From NCBI RefSeq assembly GCF_900163655.1, contig NZ_FWFG01000059.1, positions 1-47,888 on the forward strand: DNA of 47,888 nt, written 5' to 3'. Positions 28,178 through 37,375 of this stretch are shown here, piece by piece. Under the pieces are notes generated by a model. That model was not told the DNA's origin. It worked only from the letters and a program-made list of their open reading frames with translations, and made no database searches. This DNA comes from Brachybacterium nesterenkovii. Its GTDB lineage: Bacteria; Actinomycetota; Actinomycetes; Actinomycetales; Dermabacteraceae. How positions within the stretch are numbered: position 1 is the first letter of the stretch; each line of letters opens with the position of its first letter. The translations under genes and the position numbers were made by a program.

Positions 28178-29725
28178 ATGAGCTCCACTCGCCACGTCCA
28201 CCAACCGGACGGCACTGCTGTGATTCCGGCCACCATCGCCGAGGAGCTGTCGGAGGAGGGATACGCCAAGACCCTGACCCACCGCCAGGTCACGATGATC
28301 GCGATCGGCGGCGCGATCGGCGTCGGCCTGTTCATGGGCGCCGGAGGGCGCCTCGCGAGAGTCGGCCCGGCCCTCATCGGCTCCTACGCCCTCGGCGGGG
28401 TCCTCGCCTTCTTCCTCATGCGGGCCATCGGCGAGCTGATCATGTATCGCCGCACCTCGGGCTCGCTCGTCTTCTACGCGGGCGAGTTCTACGGCGCCAA
28501 GGGCGCCTTCCTCGCCGGCTGGGCCTACTTCATCAATTGGGGGCTGACGGGCATCGCGGACCTCATCGCGATCGGCCTGTACGTCCAGAACCTGCTGCCG
28601 CACCTGCACTGGTTCCTGACCTCCCTCATCGCGCTCGTGCTGCTGGTCACCGCGAACCTGATCTCCGTGAGGGTGTTCGGCGAGCTCGAGTTCTGGGCGT
28701 CGGTGATCAAGGTCGTCGCGATCGTCGGCTTCCTGCTCGTGGGCACCGTGCTGGTGCTGATCTCGGCGAAGATCGGCGGGCACGAGGCGGGCCTGCACAA
28801 CATGACCGCCGTGAACGGCAGCGTGTTCCCCCACGGCGTCGCGGCGATGATCTTCGTGCTGTCGGGCGTCGTGTTCGCCTACAACGGCATCGAGATCATC
28901 GGCATCACCGCCGGCGAGATGAAGGACGCGCGCACCGAGGTGCCGCGCGCGATCCGCGCCGTGATCGTGCGCATCGTCGTGTTCTACGTCGGCTCGGTGC
29001 TGCTGCTCGCCCTGCTGCTGCCCTCGGACCAGTGCAAGGCGGGCGTCTCCCCGTTCGTGACGGTGTTCCAGCAGCTCGGGACCGGCTGGATGGGCACGGC
29101 GATGACGCTCGTCGTCACCACCGCCGCGTTCTCCTCGACCAACTCCGGCCTGTACTCGATCGGTCGCGTGTTCCGCACGATGGCCCACCACGGGCACGCC
29201 CCGCAGTGGCTCACGCGGATGGACGCGCGCCACGTGCCCTACGCCTCGATCCTCGCGATCGCCGTGTTCTACCTGGTCGGGCTCGTGGTCGCGTTCCTCG
29301 TGACGGGCGGCAAGGGCTCGGGGTCGCTCGCCTTCGATCTCGCGATGGAGACGGCCGCGATCGGCGTGCTCGGGTCCTGGGCGGCGATCTTCTTCTCGGT
29401 GATCGCCCTGCGCCGCCTCAAGGGGCGCGAGGCCTCCGAGCTGCCGATGCCCGGCGGCATCCCCGCCGCGGTGATCTCGCTGCTGGCGATCCTCGGCATC
29501 GTCGTGCTGATCGCCTTCAACACGGCCACGCTCGAGGACGGCTCGACCTTCCCGATGGGGCTGTGGACGGTCGCCTCGATCCCCGTGTTCGGGGTGCTGC
29601 TCGTGATCGGCTGGCAGATCGTCAAGTGTCGCTACCCCGAGCGCCAGGTGCCCGAGTTCTACATCCGCGAGGCGGAGGACGAGGACCGCGCGGTCCGCGA
29701 GTTCGCCGCCCAGCAGGGCGCGTGA
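28178..29725 (+). CDS. Amino-acid permease, L-asparagine permease (AnsP)-like
   Basis: A 515-residue, twelve-helix member of the AAT family of the APC superfamily, which imports amino acids with protons. IGGAIGVGLFMGAGGRLARVGPAL in helix 1, RAIGELIMYRRTSGSLVFYA, and VPRAIRAVIVRIVVFYVGSVLLL are family hallmarks; the GLFMGAGGRL form is characteristic of AnsP-type asparagine permeases, but close relatives move other amino acids. The tail (EDEDRAVREFAAQQ) is cytoplasmic and acidic. ATG 28178 follows GGGAG. A TACTCT (28086-28091) could be the -10. The gene ends before a long perfect hairpin. Confidence 0.85.
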   Translation: MSSTRHVHQPDGTAVIPATIAEELSEEGYAKTLTHRQVTMIAIGGAIGVGLFMGAGGRLARVGPALIGSYALGGVLAFFLMRAIGELIMYRRTSGSLVFYAGEFYGAKGAFLAGWAYFINWGLTGIADLIAIGLYVQNLLPHLHWFLTSLIALVLLVTANLISVRVFGELEFWASVIKVVAIVGFLLVGTVLVLISAKIGGHEAGLHNMTAVNGSVFPHGVAAMIFVLSGVVFAYNGIEIIGITAGEMKDARTEVPRAIRAVIVRIVVFYVGSVLLLALLLPSDQCKAGVSPFVTVFQQLGTGWMGTAMTLVVTTAAFSSTNSGLYSIGRVFRTMAHHGHAPQWLTRMDARHVPYASILAIAVFYLVGLVVAFLVTGGKGSGSLAFDLAMETAAIGVLGSWAAIFFSVIALRRLKGREASELPMPGGIPAAVISLLAILGIVVLIAFNTATLEDGSTFPMGLWTVASIPVFGVLLVIGWQIVKCRYPERQVPEFYIREAEDEDRAVREFAAQQGA

Positions 29726-29787
29726 TGCGGAGAGCCTGAGCCCCGCGGGCCCCGTTCGCCCGCCTGCGCCTGTTCCCCGCCTGCACG

Positions 29788-29821
29788 ACGGCCCGGCCCC
29801 CTGGGCAGGGGGCCGGGCCGT
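29788..29821. terminator. Bidirectional 14-bp hairpin terminator
   Basis: ACGGCCCGGCCCCC (29788-29801) and GGGGGCCGGGCCGT (29808-29821) pair perfectly over a six-base loop, between the convergent amino-acid and purine permease genes. Confidence 0.85.
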
Positions 29822-29874
29822 CGGCGTCTCCGGGCCGTGGTCGCGGAGCAGGGCGCCGCGATCACGGGCGGCGG

Positions 29875-31248
29875 TCAGGGGTGGTCGTGCGCCCGCGGGG
29901 CGATGCCTCCGCGGCCCTTGAGCAGCAGGTTCAGCAGCACGGCGCTGAAGGCCGCCGCGCTCACGCCCGAGCCCAGCACCATCGCCACCAGCGACGGCAG
30001 CGAGGCGTAGAGCCCGGGCACGGCGATCGGCATGACCGCGAGGGCCAGGGACACCGCGACGATCATCGTGTCGTGACCGGAGTCGATGTCGTCGCGGCGC
30101 GGGGCCTCGCCGATCGTGCGGATGCCCGCCGCCGCGACGGAGCCGAACAGGACGATGCCGGCGCCGCCGAGCACGGGGGTGGGCACGGAGGCGACGACGC
30201 GGCCGAGCACCGGCACGAGGCCCAGCAGCACCAGCAGCACGCCGCCCGCGGCCACGGTGAAGCGGGAGCGGACGCGGCTGACGGAGATCAGGCCGATGTT
30301 CTGCGCGAACGCCGTGGGCGGGAACGAGTTGAGCAGCGGGGCGACGGCGGTCGCGGCCATGTCGGCGCGCAGTCCGGCGGCGAGGCGCCGGGGCGGCAGT
30401 TCCGTGCCCACCACCTTGGTCACGGCGAACAGGTTCGCCATCGTCTCCATCAGCGTCACGATGATGACGACGATCATCGGGATGATCGCCGCGAGATCGA
30501 AGGTCGGCGCGCCGAAGGCGAACGGGCGGGGGAGGGCGAGCAGCGAGCCCTCGGCGGCCTGCGAGAAGTCGGCGGCGCCCAGCAGCGCGGCGACGACGGT
30601 GCCGATCACGATCCCCAGCAGGATCGCGACGCCGGAGAGGCGGCGGATGCGCGAGAGGACCAGCACGGCGGCGAGCGTGATGAGGGCCAGCAGCAGGTTC
30701 TGCGCGCTGCCCGCGCCGGGCGTCCCCTCGGTGCCCATGATCCAGCCGGCCGCGACCGGCAGCAGCGAGATGCCCATGGCCGCGATGATCGTGCCGGTCA
30801 CGACCGGCGGGAACAGCGGCTGCAGGCGCGAGAAGACGGGGGCCAGCAGGAAGCCGACGACGCCGGCGACGATCACGGCGCCGAAGATCGCGGGCAGGCC
30901 GCCGCCGTCGGCGATGATCACGAGCATCGTCGAGACGGCGCCGAAGGTGGTGCCCTGGACCAGCGGCAGGCGGGCACCGATGAACGGCACGCCGAGGGAC
31001 TGCAGGAGCGTGGTCAGGCCGGAGACGAGCAGCGCGCAGGCCACCAGCAGGCCGACGTCCGCCGTGGACAGGCCGGCGGCCGTGCCGACGATGAGCGGGA
31101 CGGCCACGACGCCGCCGTACATGGACAGCACGTGCTGGGTGCCGTAGAGGAGGTTGCGGCCGAGGGGGAGGCGGGCGTCCTCGGGGCGGGGGGCCTGCTC
31201 GGGGAGCGCGGCGGCCTCGGCCGTCGCGCTCGGTGCGGGAATGGACAT
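29875..31248 (-). CDS. NCS2-family purine/xanthine (or uracil) permease
   Basis: A 457-residue nucleobase permease of the NCS2 (nucleobase-ascorbate) family. The start region RNLLYGTQHVLSMYGGVVAVPLIVG, LPLVQGTTFGAVSTMLVI, the helix-8 stretch LMETMANLFAVTKVVG and the signature AFAQNIGLISVSRVRSRF (Q-N-x-G) are clear. The motif context is closer to PbuX-like xanthine/urate permeases than to UraA, but the substrate is not settled. ATG 31248 is chosen with GGAG eleven bases upstream. Its 300-base upstream gap holds a 12-bp hairpin (31354-31383) that could be a leader or the far end of pgi termination. No purine riboswitch consensus was seen. Confidence 0.85.
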   Translation of the reverse strand: MSIPAPSATAEAAALPEQAPRPEDARLPLGRNLLYGTQHVLSMYGGVVAVPLIVGTAAGLSTADVGLLVACALLVSGLTTLLQSLGVPFIGARLPLVQGTTFGAVSTMLVIIADGGGLPAIFGAVIVAGVVGFLLAPVFSRLQPLFPPVVTGTIIAAMGISLLPVAAGWIMGTEGTPGAGSAQNLLLALITLAAVLVLSRIRRLSGVAILLGIVIGTVVAALLGAADFSQAAEGSLLALPRPFAFGAPTFDLAAIIPMIVVIIVTLMETMANLFAVTKVVGTELPPRRLAAGLRADMAATAVAPLLNSFPPTAFAQNIGLISVSRVRSRFTVAAGGVLLVLLGLVPVLGRVVASVPTPVLGGAGIVLFGSVAAAGIRTIGEAPRRDDIDSGHDTMIVAVSLALAVMPIAVPGLYASLPSLVAMVLGSGVSAAAFSAVLLNLLLKGRGGIAPRAHDHP

Positions 31249-31353
31249 GAGCGACAGGGCTCCTCGAGTTTCAGCCCGCGCCTCAGCGGCGCGGGGGACG
31301 GGGATCGGGGACGGCACAGCGGTGCCGGGCGCGACGGGATACGGGGATGCGAA

Positions 31354-31383
31354 AGCGCCCGTCGTGCGGCGACGACGGGCGCT
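31354..31383 (-). promoter_or_regulatory. Perfect 12-bp hairpin upstream of the purine permease
   Basis: AGCGCCCGTCGT (31354-31365) pairs with ACGACGGGCGCT (31372-31383) over six bases. It lies 106 bases upstream of the permease start and 170 bases downstream of pgi, so it is either a second terminator of pgi or a leader structure of the permease mRNA. The rest of the gap (31249-31353) is G-rich with repeated GGGGAC/GGGGAT blocks and no gene. Confidence 0.55.
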
Positions 31384-31508
31384 CGTCCGGCAGGCTACGC
31401 CCGACCGAGCGGGGCGATGGTGCGCAGGCGGGGCGGTGAGGCCGAGGTCCCCGCCGCGGTCCGTGGCGGTGTCCGCGCCGGCGGTCGTGCCAGGGCCTGG
31501 GGCTGGGC

Positions 31509-31536
31509 CCGGGCCCGCGCCCGTGCGCGGGCCCGG
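31509..31536 (-). terminator. Hairpin terminator of pgi
   Basis: CCGGGCCCGCGC (31509-31520) and GCGCGGGCCCGG (31525-31536) pair perfectly over a four-base loop, 16 bases after the pgi stop. Confidence 0.8.
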
Positions 31537-31552
31537 ACGCGGGGGACGGGCC

Positions 31553-33271
31553 TCAGTCCCGCGCGCGGTGAGCGCGGTAGTAGCGGATCAGCTCGGCGGT
31601 CGAGGCGTCCTGCGCGGCGATCGCGGCCTCGTCGCCCGCGACGGCCGGGGCCAGGGCGCTCGCGAGCTGCTTGCCCAGCTCGACGCCCCACTGGTCGAAG
31701 GGGTTGATGCCCCACACGGTGCCCTGGACGAAGGTGATGTGCTCGTACAGCGCGATGAGCTGGCCCAGCACCGACGGCGTCAGCGCCGGCGCCATGATCG
31801 AGGTGGACGGGCGGTTGCCGGAGAACATGCGGGCGGGCACGAGCGCGCCAGTGGTGCCCTCGGCCTCGACCTCCTCGCGGGTCTTGCCGAAGGCCAGCGC
31901 CTTGGACTGGGCGAAGAAGTTCGCCAGGAGCAGCTCGTGGACGTCCTGCTCGCCGTCGCGCAGCGGGCGCGCGGGCGTGGCGAAGGCGATGAAGTCCGCC
32001 GGGATGATCCGCGTGCCCTGGTGGAGCAGCTGGTAGAAGGCATGCTGCCCGTTGGTGCCGGGCTCGCCCCAGAACACCTCGCCGGTGTCGTAGGAGACCA
32101 GCGAGCCGTCCCAGCGCACCGACTTGCCGTTGGACTCCATCGTCAGCTGCTGCAGGTAGGCGGGAAAGCGGTGCAGGTACTGGGAGTACGGCAGCACCGC
32201 GTGGGTCTCGGCCTCGAGGAAGTTCACGTTCCAGATGTTGAGCATGCCCATGAGGACGGGCACGTTCTCCGCGAGGGGCGCGGTCGCGAAGTGCTCGTCC
32301 ATGGTGCGGAAGCCCGCGAGCAGCTCCTCGAAGACGTCGGGGCCGAGCACGACGGCCAGCACGGTGCCGATCGCGGAGTCGACGCTGTAGCGCCCGCCCA
32401 CCCAGTTCCAGAAGCCGAAGGCGTTGGCGGGGTCGATGCCGAAGTCGGCGACCTTGTCGAGCGCGGTGGAGACGGCCACGAAGTGCTTGGCCACGGCCTC
32501 GGCCTCGTCGAACTCGACGCCCTGGGCGCGCAGCGCGTCCAGCAGCCAGGTGCGCACGAGGCGCGCGTTGGTGATCGTCTCGAGCGTCGTGAAGGTCTTG
32601 GAGGCGACGATCACGAGGGTGGTCTCGGGATCGAGGTCCTTGGTCGTCTCGTAGGCGTCGGTCGGGTCGATGTTGGAGATGAAGCGGGCCTCGAGAGGAG
32701 CCGCGGCGTCGGACCCGGAGCCGGCGTCCGCGTAGGGCTTGAGGGCCTCGTAGACCATGACGGGCCCGAGGTCGGAGCCGCCGATGCCGATGTTCACGAC
32801 GGTCTCGATGCGCTTGCCGGTCACGCCGGTCCAGGCGCCGGAGCGCACGCTCTGCGCGAACGCGCGGACGCGGCCGAGGACCTCGTGGACATCCGCGTCG
32901 ACGTCCTGGCCGTCGACCACGAGCGCGGGCTCGATCCCCGCGGGGCGGCGCAGGGCGGTGTGGAGGACGGCGCGGTCCTCGGAGGTGTTGATATGGGCCC
33001 CCGCGAGCATGGCGTCGCGGCGCTCCTCGAGGCCCACCTCGCGGGCGAGGTCGAGCAGCAGATCCACGGTCTCGGCGGTGATGAGGTTCTTGGACAGGTC
33101 CACGTGCAGGTCCCCCGCCTCGCGCGTGAGGGTGCCGGCGCGCTGCGGATCGGCCGCGAACCATTCGCGGAGGGAGCCGGTCAGGGCGTCCTGGTGCTGG
33201 TCGAGCGCGCGCCAGGCGGCGGTCTCGGTGGGGTCAATCGGGGCGGGGACGGCGGATGCGATGTCGGTCAT
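31553..33271 (-). CDS. pgi: Glucose-6-phosphate isomerase
   Basis: Interconverts glucose-6-phosphate and fructose-6-phosphate, linking glycolysis, gluconeogenesis and the pentose-phosphate route. The 572-residue protein contains [16 protein letters not shown], the substrate-binding [33 protein letters not shown], the active-site [16 protein letters not shown] and the PROSITE-type C-terminal pattern [19 protein letters not shown]. Length is a little above the usual 550 because of a short N-terminal extension. Start is ATG 33271; a CACAAT hexamer at 33283-33278 (minus strand) ends six bases upstream and GGAGG is too close to the start for normal use, so the mRNA may be leaderless. Confidence 0.95.
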   Translation of the reverse strand: MTDIASAVPAPIDPTETAAWRALDQHQDALTGSLREWFAADPQRAGTLTREAGDLHVDLSKNLITAETVDLLLDLAREVGLEERRDAMLAGAHINTSEDRAVLHTALRRPAGIEPALVVDGQDVDADVHEVLGRVRAFAQSVRSGAWTGVTGKRIETVVNIGIGGSDLGPVMVYEALKPYADAGSGSDAAAPLEARFISNIDPTDAYETTKDLDPETTLVIVASKTFTTLETITNARLVRTWLLDALRAQGVEFDEAEAVAKHFVAVSTALDKVADFGIDPANAFGFWNWVGGRYSVDSAIGTVLAVVLGPDVFEELLAGFRTMDEHFATAPLAENVPVLMGMLNIWNVNFLEAETHAVLPYSQYLHRFPAYLQQLTMESNGKSVRWDGSLVSYDTGEVFWGEPGTNGQHAFYQLLHQGTRIIPADFIAFATPARPLRDGEQDVHELLLANFFAQSKALAFGKTREEVEAEGTTGALVPARMFSGNRPSTSIMAPALTPSVLGQLIALYEHITFVQGTVWGINPFDQWGVELGKQLASALAPAVAGDEAAIAAQDASTAELIRYYRAHRARD

Positions 33272-33445
33272 GCCTCCATTGTGGGGGCGCGGAGCATCGC
33301 CCTGCCAGGACCGGGGCCCCGGGACGGCGGCCGGTGCTCGTGCAGCGGGGCCTCGGCCGACCGCTCGGCAGGTCACGAACTCGTGTCGATCCGCGCGCCG
33401 CGGCGGACGGAGGGGGCCGGAACGGTGCGGGTCTGGCATTCTGCA

Positions 33446-33459
33446 GTGACCCCCGTCAC
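33446..33459. promoter_or_regulatory. Inverted repeat upstream of the first binding-protein gene
   Basis: GTGAC-CCCC-GTCAC is a perfect inverted repeat 72 bases before the lipoprotein gene and just after a CATTCT that could be a -10. It may be an operator. The remaining 33272-33531 gap shows no gene. Confidence 0.35.
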
Positions 33460-33531
33460 GCTGCGGCGCGGGGCGGGCGGGTCCGCGCGGTGCCGACCCT
33501 GCCCATCGGATGCACGACCTCAGGAGCTCCC

Positions 33532-35181
33532 ATGAACCACCTCACCCGACGCGCGATGATCCTCGGCACGGCGGCGACCGCCGCCTCGGCAGGTCTCCTC
33601 ACCGCCTGCGGCTCCGGCTCCGGCTCGGGGTCCGGCGCCAGCGACGCCGGGGGAGGGGGAGCGGTCATCCGGGTCGACAGCCGCGAGCCGGAGAATCCGC
33701 TGATCCCGACCAACACCTCCGAGCTCGCGGGCGGCGACGTGCTCACCGCCTGCTTCGCGTGCCTGTCCTACTACACGGTCGACGGCACGGTCGCCAACGA
33801 CGCCGCCGAGTCGATCGAGTCCGAGGACCAGCAGAACTGGACGATCAAGATCAGGTCCGGCCAGACGTTCTCCGACGGCTCCGCGGTCACCGCGAAGTCC
33901 TTCGTGGACGCCTGGAACTACGGCGCGCTGGCGACCAACGCCCAGGTGGGGCAGTCGTTCTTCTCGCCCATCGAGGGCTTCGACGCCGTGGCCGCGGAGA
34001 ATCCGACCGCCGAGACGATGTCGGGCCTGCAGGTGGTCGACGACACCACGTTCACCGTCAAGCTCACCTCCCCGCAGTCGGACTTCCCGCTGCGCCTGGG
34101 CTACTGGGCCTACGCGCCGCTGCCCGAGGCGGGTCTGAAGGACATGGAGGCCTTCGGCAAGAAGCCGATCTCCAACGGTCCGTACACGGTCAAGGCCTGG
34201 ACGAGCAACGAGAGCATCGAGATCGTCAAGAACCCCGACTACGACGGTCCGCGCGCCGCGAAGAACGACGGGGTCACGTTCACCGTGTACCAGGACGTCG
34301 AGACCGCCTACAACGATCTCGTCTCGGACGAGCTCGACGTGCTGGGCTCCGTCCCCACGTCGGCCCTGGAGACCTTCGAGGACGAGCTCGGGGACCGCGC
34401 GGTCAACCAGCCGGGCGCGACCCTCATCTACATGGGCATCCCGTCGTGGTCCGAGCAGTTCTCCGGCGAGGCCGGGGCTCTGCGGCGGCAGGCGGTCTCG
34501 CGGGCGATCGACCGCAAGGCCATCTGCGACGGCCTGTTCTTCGGCACCCGCGTCCCGGCGACGGACTTCGTCGCGCCCGCCGTCAAGGGAGGCGGCGCGA
34601 CCGATATCCCCGGCGGCGAGGTGCTCCAGTACGACGCCGCGGCCGCCAAGGACCTGTGGGCCCAGGCCGAGGAGATCAGCCCGTCCGGCGGGAAGGTCGC
34701 GATGGCCTACAACGCGGACGGCGCCAACAAGGACTGGGTCGAGGCCGTGCTGAACTCGATCAAGAACACCCTGGGCGTGGAGATCGAGCCGCGGCCGTTC
34801 CCGTCCTTCGGCGAGTACAAGAAGCTCATCGCGGACCACACGATCGACGTGCCCTTCCGTCAGATCTGGGTCGCGGACTACCCCTCCGCGTTCAACTTCC
34901 TGTACCCGCTGTTCGCGACCGACTCGGCCGACGGCAAGGGCGGCAACCAGACCAACTACAAGAACCCCGAGCTCGACGCCCTGCTGGTCGAGATGCAGGA
35001 GGCGACCGACGAGGCCGGTGCGCTGGAGAAGGCGAAGGCCGCCCAGGCGATCCTCATGCAGGACCTGCCGCTGATCCCGCTGTGGTACCAGAACAACGTG
35101 GGCGGCTACGCCCAGAGCATGTCCGACGTCGAGTTCACCTGGAACGGCTCCGCGCTCTACAGCCAGATGGTCAAGGAGTGA
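33532..35181 (+). CDS. Oligopeptide ABC transporter substrate-binding lipoprotein (first copy)
   Basis: A 549-residue family-5 extracellular solute-binding protein (OppA/DppA type). The N-terminus has twin arginines and a lipobox (LLTAC, Cys26) followed by a Gly/Ser linker, so it is a membrane-anchored lipoprotein. [49 protein letters not shown] and [15 protein letters not shown] are typical. ATG 33532 follows CAGGAG. It is a paralogue of the protein at 37783: they align nearly end to end, and a stretch at 33893-33935 is identical at DNA level with the second gene. The permeases follow only the second copy, so this gene may be a specialised extra receptor separated by later insertions. Confidence 0.9.
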   Translation: MNHLTRRAMILGTAATAASAGLLTACGSGSGSGSGASDAGGGGAVIRVDSREPENPLIPTNTSELAGGDVLTACFACLSYYTVDGTVANDAAESIESEDQQNWTIKIRSGQTFSDGSAVTAKSFVDAWNYGALATNAQVGQSFFSPIEGFDAVAAENPTAETMSGLQVVDDTTFTVKLTSPQSDFPLRLGYWAYAPLPEAGLKDMEAFGKKPISNGPYTVKAWTSNESIEIVKNPDYDGPRAAKNDGVTFTVYQDVETAYNDLVSDELDVLGSVPTSALETFEDELGDRAVNQPGATLIYMGIPSWSEQFSGEAGALRRQAVSRAIDRKAICDGLFFGTRVPATDFVAPAVKGGGATDIPGGEVLQYDAAAAKDLWAQAEEISPSGGKVAMAYNADGANKDWVEAVLNSIKNTLGVEIEPRPFPSFGEYKKLIADHTIDVPFRQIWVADYPSAFNFLYPLFATDSADGKGGNQTNYKNPELDALLVEMQEATDEAGALEKAKAAQAILMQDLPLIPLWYQNNVGGYAQSMSDVEFTWNGSALYSQMVKE

Positions 35182-35272
35182 GGTGAGATGAATGAGCTGG
35201 CGTCCAGAATCGGTTCAGCAGGGATGTGGTGCGGCGCCGCGAATGATCCGCTCTGAAACCGCACTGCGGCCG

Positions 35273-35312
35273 TTGTCGCTGGCGGGCGTGCCGTTGTATG
35301 CTTGCCGAGCAT
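35273..35312 (+). promoter_or_regulatory. Promoter and inverted repeat of the small secreted protein gene
   Basis: TTGTCG (35273-35278) and TATGCT (35297-35302) are spaced by 18 bases, a good sigma-70-type promoter. The -10 overlaps an inverted repeat, ATGCT-N5-AGCAT (35298-35312), which may be an operator. Confidence 0.55.
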
Positions 35313-35354
35313 GTAATTATCAGCAGTTGACCGAGTCGAAACAAAGGAGTTCCA

Positions 35355-35696
35355 ATGGGGTTCTTGGGTAACGTCAGAAGAACGGGTGCCGCGCTTGTGG
35401 GCGCGGGACTGCTGTCAGCAAGTCTTGTCCTCGGAGGTGGGATCCCGGCGTTCGCTGCAAATTCTGGGCCATGCGGCGGTACGGCGCGAATCGTCGGAAC
35501 CCGGAGCGGCTGGACCTATACCGCCAAGAACTGTTTTCCTGCAACGAAGCGAATCAAGGCTGTAGTCTATCTTGACGGCACCGCATACGTGGGGAAATGC
35601 GTTTCGTTGGCCCCGGGTAAATCTACTTCAGTCACGGGAACGCCTAAGCGTGGCGTGTTTGTGCATCAGTACAAGGGGACGTGGCAGTGGTGCTGA
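35355..35696 (+). CDS. Small secreted four-cysteine protein, tendamistat-like layout
   Basis: A 113-residue pre-protein with an Arg-containing N-terminus, a hydrophobic core and a likely signal cleavage after PAFA (residue 34/35). The mature part has four cysteines (C40, C60, C82, C113). Their order and surroundings resemble the Streptomyces alpha-amylase inhibitor tendamistat (two disulfides, beta sandwich): SGWTYTAKNC compares with its SWRYSQADNGC, IKAVVYLDGT with VKVVYEDDT, and CVSLAPGKSTSV with CYAVAPGQITTV. The key Trp-Arg-Tyr triad is Trp-Thr-Tyr here, so amylase inhibition is doubtful. The similarity is my own alignment by eye. AAAGGAG lies five bases upstream of ATG. The gene is clearly less GC-rich than its neighbours and sits inside the peptide-transport locus next to an IS, which suggests acquisition. 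Confidence 0.6.
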   Translation: MGFLGNVRRTGAALVGAGLLSASLVLGGGIPAFAANSGPCGGTARIVGTRSGWTYTAKNCFPATKRIKAVVYLDGTAYVGKCVSLAPGKSTSVTGTPKRGVFVHQYKGTWQWC

Positions 35697-35720
35697 CAAT
35701 GGAATGGTGTCGGTCCTAGC

Positions 35721-35737
35721 CTCGATCTTTCATCGAG
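35721..35737 (+). terminator. Short hairpin after the secreted protein gene
   Basis: CTCGAT-CTTTC-ATCGAG, a six-base-pair stem, 25 bases after the stop codon. Weak but the only terminator candidate here. Confidence 0.4.
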
Positions 35738-35889
35738 TTGGTGAGCGCGGGCAGTCGGCGTCGTTGCCGGTGTTCAGCTGCTGATTCTGGCATCCGGGTA
35801 TGACAGATCGTCGCAGTGTCCGTTGCGGGCGGTCGGGTTCCACTCCCGAGAGGTTGATGCTGGTCGGTGGGGCGGGTGGAGCAGCTTGG

Positions 35890-37302
35890 TCAGGTCTGTG
35901 CGACGGCGGTGCGGAGCCGGTTGACGCCGGTCAGGACCCTCACGGCTTCAGGGGCGTGCTGGGCGAGATGGAGGACCTTGTGCCGGCTGCGGCGCACGAG
36001 GGTCGCGGGGATCTCGAACAACCGCGCGCGGAGCCGTTTGGGTTCCCACTTCCTGGCATCGTGGCCGGTCAGAGCGATGGTCTGCATCCAGGCGACAAGC
36101 TCGGAGGCGAGCTGAATGATCTGGCACCAGATCTGGTTCTGCGCGTACCCCTGCAACGGGAACTTCGCAAGGCCCATGTCCTTGGCGTTACGGATCCTGT
36201 CTTCGCAACGCGCGCGGCGACGGTGTCGCAGCTCGAGGACGGGAAGTTGGCCGCGCGGGGTGTTTGTGGCGAACGCGGTGATGCGCATTCCTTCGTGATC
36301 GGTGATCAGCAGCTGCGCTCCGGGGTGGGGGCGTTCCTTCCGCACGATCACCCGCATCCCCGCAGGCCAGCCGGAAAGGTCCAGCAGTCCGGTCAGCTCC
36401 GCCACGAACGCCCCGTCGCGGACGCCATCGTCATCACTGTCATAGGCGGGGGTCCACGCCGCGGCCTCGTCGATGCGTTTGAGCAGGTCAGGGGTGCTCG
36501 CGGGGAGGGTGAACCCGACGGAGTAGGCCAGCCGCCGTGTGGTCACCCACTGGAGAAAGTCCTTGGTGCCGCCGGCCCCATCGGTGCGGATCAGGATCTT
36601 CTTCGACCCCCGCCCGCCCCGGCCCAGCAGGGCCGCTGGGAGCTGTGCAAGAGCCTCACGGGTAACGGTGATGTGATCGGCGGCCGTGTTGGAGCCGGCG
36701 TTGCCGGGACGGAGCTGGATCGCCAGCGGCTCACCGGTCCCGGTCTGGCCGTGGTCGAGGAACGCGCATAGAGGGTGGTAGCCGAAGCCGCGTTTGAACG
36801 TCGGTGCGGCCTGCTCCTTCTCGCTGTGGGCGGTGATCAGGGTGGCGTCGAGGTCGATGACCAGCGGCTTCTTCACACTGGCCCCCGCGGCTGGAGAGTG
36901 GCCGCCAGCAAGGGCCCAGGCTCGTTCACGCGCGGTCCGACGGGCCTGGGAGATCGCTTCGATCACGGCAGAAGCATCCTGGGCGAGCACGGTGAGCATG
37001 CGGGAGATCGTCGGAGCCGAGGCGACGTCACCGAACACTCCCGGCTCGCAGCGCAGCAGATCGGTATCCGAGGCGACCTCTCCGCCCACCGCGAGAGTCA
37101 TCGCGAGGTCCAGCAAAACCTTCGCCGCGTGGTGCTCTGCCAGCGGCTTCGTCCACGGACCCAGCACCTCACGCAGCGAAGGAGCCAGGCCGGTGGCGTG
37201 GATCGTGTCGGTCAACAGCACCGCGCCGGCGTGCGAGACCGCGGGGACCTCAGCGATGTCCACGCGCGGGCGGGGGTAGAAGAACAAGGTAGGGTGGGAC
37301 AC
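35890..37302 (-). CDS. IS1380-family transposase
   Basis: A 470-residue DDE transposase, apparently full length and intact. The catalytic residues are visible in VIDLDATLITAHSEKE (first Asp), ILIRTDGAGGT (second Asp) and RARCEDRIRNAKDMGL (Glu), with the IS1380 signature GYHPLCAFLDHG between them. The start is GTG 37302, with AAGGAG ten bases upstream. That ribosome binding site is one arm of a perfect 12-bp inverted repeat (37306-37317 with 37364-37375), whose other arm is at the outer edge of the element; a transcript entering from outside could mask the start. Reads against the direction of the peptide ABC genes. Confidence 0.92.
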   Translation of the reverse strand: MSHPTLFFYPRPRVDIAEVPAVSHAGAVLLTDTIHATGLAPSLREVLGPWTKPLAEHHAAKVLLDLAMTLAVGGEVASDTDLLRCEPGVFGDVASAPTISRMLTVLAQDASAVIEAISQARRTARERAWALAGGHSPAAGASVKKPLVIDLDATLITAHSEKEQAAPTFKRGFGYHPLCAFLDHGQTGTGEPLAIQLRPGNAGSNTAADHITVTREALAQLPAALLGRGGRGSKKILIRTDGAGGTKDFLQWVTTRRLAYSVGFTLPASTPDLLKRIDEAAAWTPAYDSDDDGVRDGAFVAELTGLLDLSGWPAGMRVIVRKERPHPGAQLLITDHEGMRITAFATNTPRGQLPVLELRHRRRARCEDRIRNAKDMGLAKFPLQGYAQNQIWCQIIQLASELVAWMQTIALTGHDARKWEPKRLRARLFEIPATLVRRSRHKVLHLAQHAPEAVRVLTGVNRLRTAVAQT

Positions 37303-37305
37303 CTG

Positions 37306-37375
37306 AAAGGTGCTCCTTCCGGCGGATCAATACGAATCTGAACAACCCGTATCATTCCAGGTCAGGAGCACCTTT
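37306..37375 (-). promoter_or_regulatory. Inverted repeat able to mask the transposase ribosome binding site
   Basis: AAAGGTGCTCCT (37306-37317) and AGGAGCACCTTT (37364-37375) pair perfectly across 46 bases. The inner arm contains the AAGGAG of the transposase. In RNA started outside the element both arms would be present; RNA started between them would lack the outer arm. Confidence 0.55.

Larger units (their letters stand above)
35777..37375 (-). mobile_element. IS1380-family insertion sequence (ends approximate)
   Basis: The element contains one intact IS1380-type transposase. The likely right end reads, on the minus strand, GCTCCTGACCTGGAAT...ACGGGT, and the left end reads GCTGCTGATTCTGGCAT..CGGGT, an imperfect inverted repeat pair. 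Exact ends and target duplication could not be fixed by eye; the true size should be about 1.6 kb. Confidence 0.75.

Noticed and set aside
31249-31353. Purine riboswitch upstream of the xanthine/purine permease
   Set aside because: No conserved three-way-junction core of purine aptamers could be found; the region is a G-rich repeat and a simple hairpin.
29875-31707. Plus-strand frame of about 600 codons over the purine permease
   Set aside because: Composition is His/Asp/Arg/Gly low complexity, a mirror of hydrophobic membrane codons on the other strand.
35890-37302. Possibility that the IS1380 element interrupts a gene
   Set aside because: Neither flank encodes recognisable parts of one gene; the secreted protein ORF ends with a normal stop before it, and the downstream binding protein starts with its own signals.
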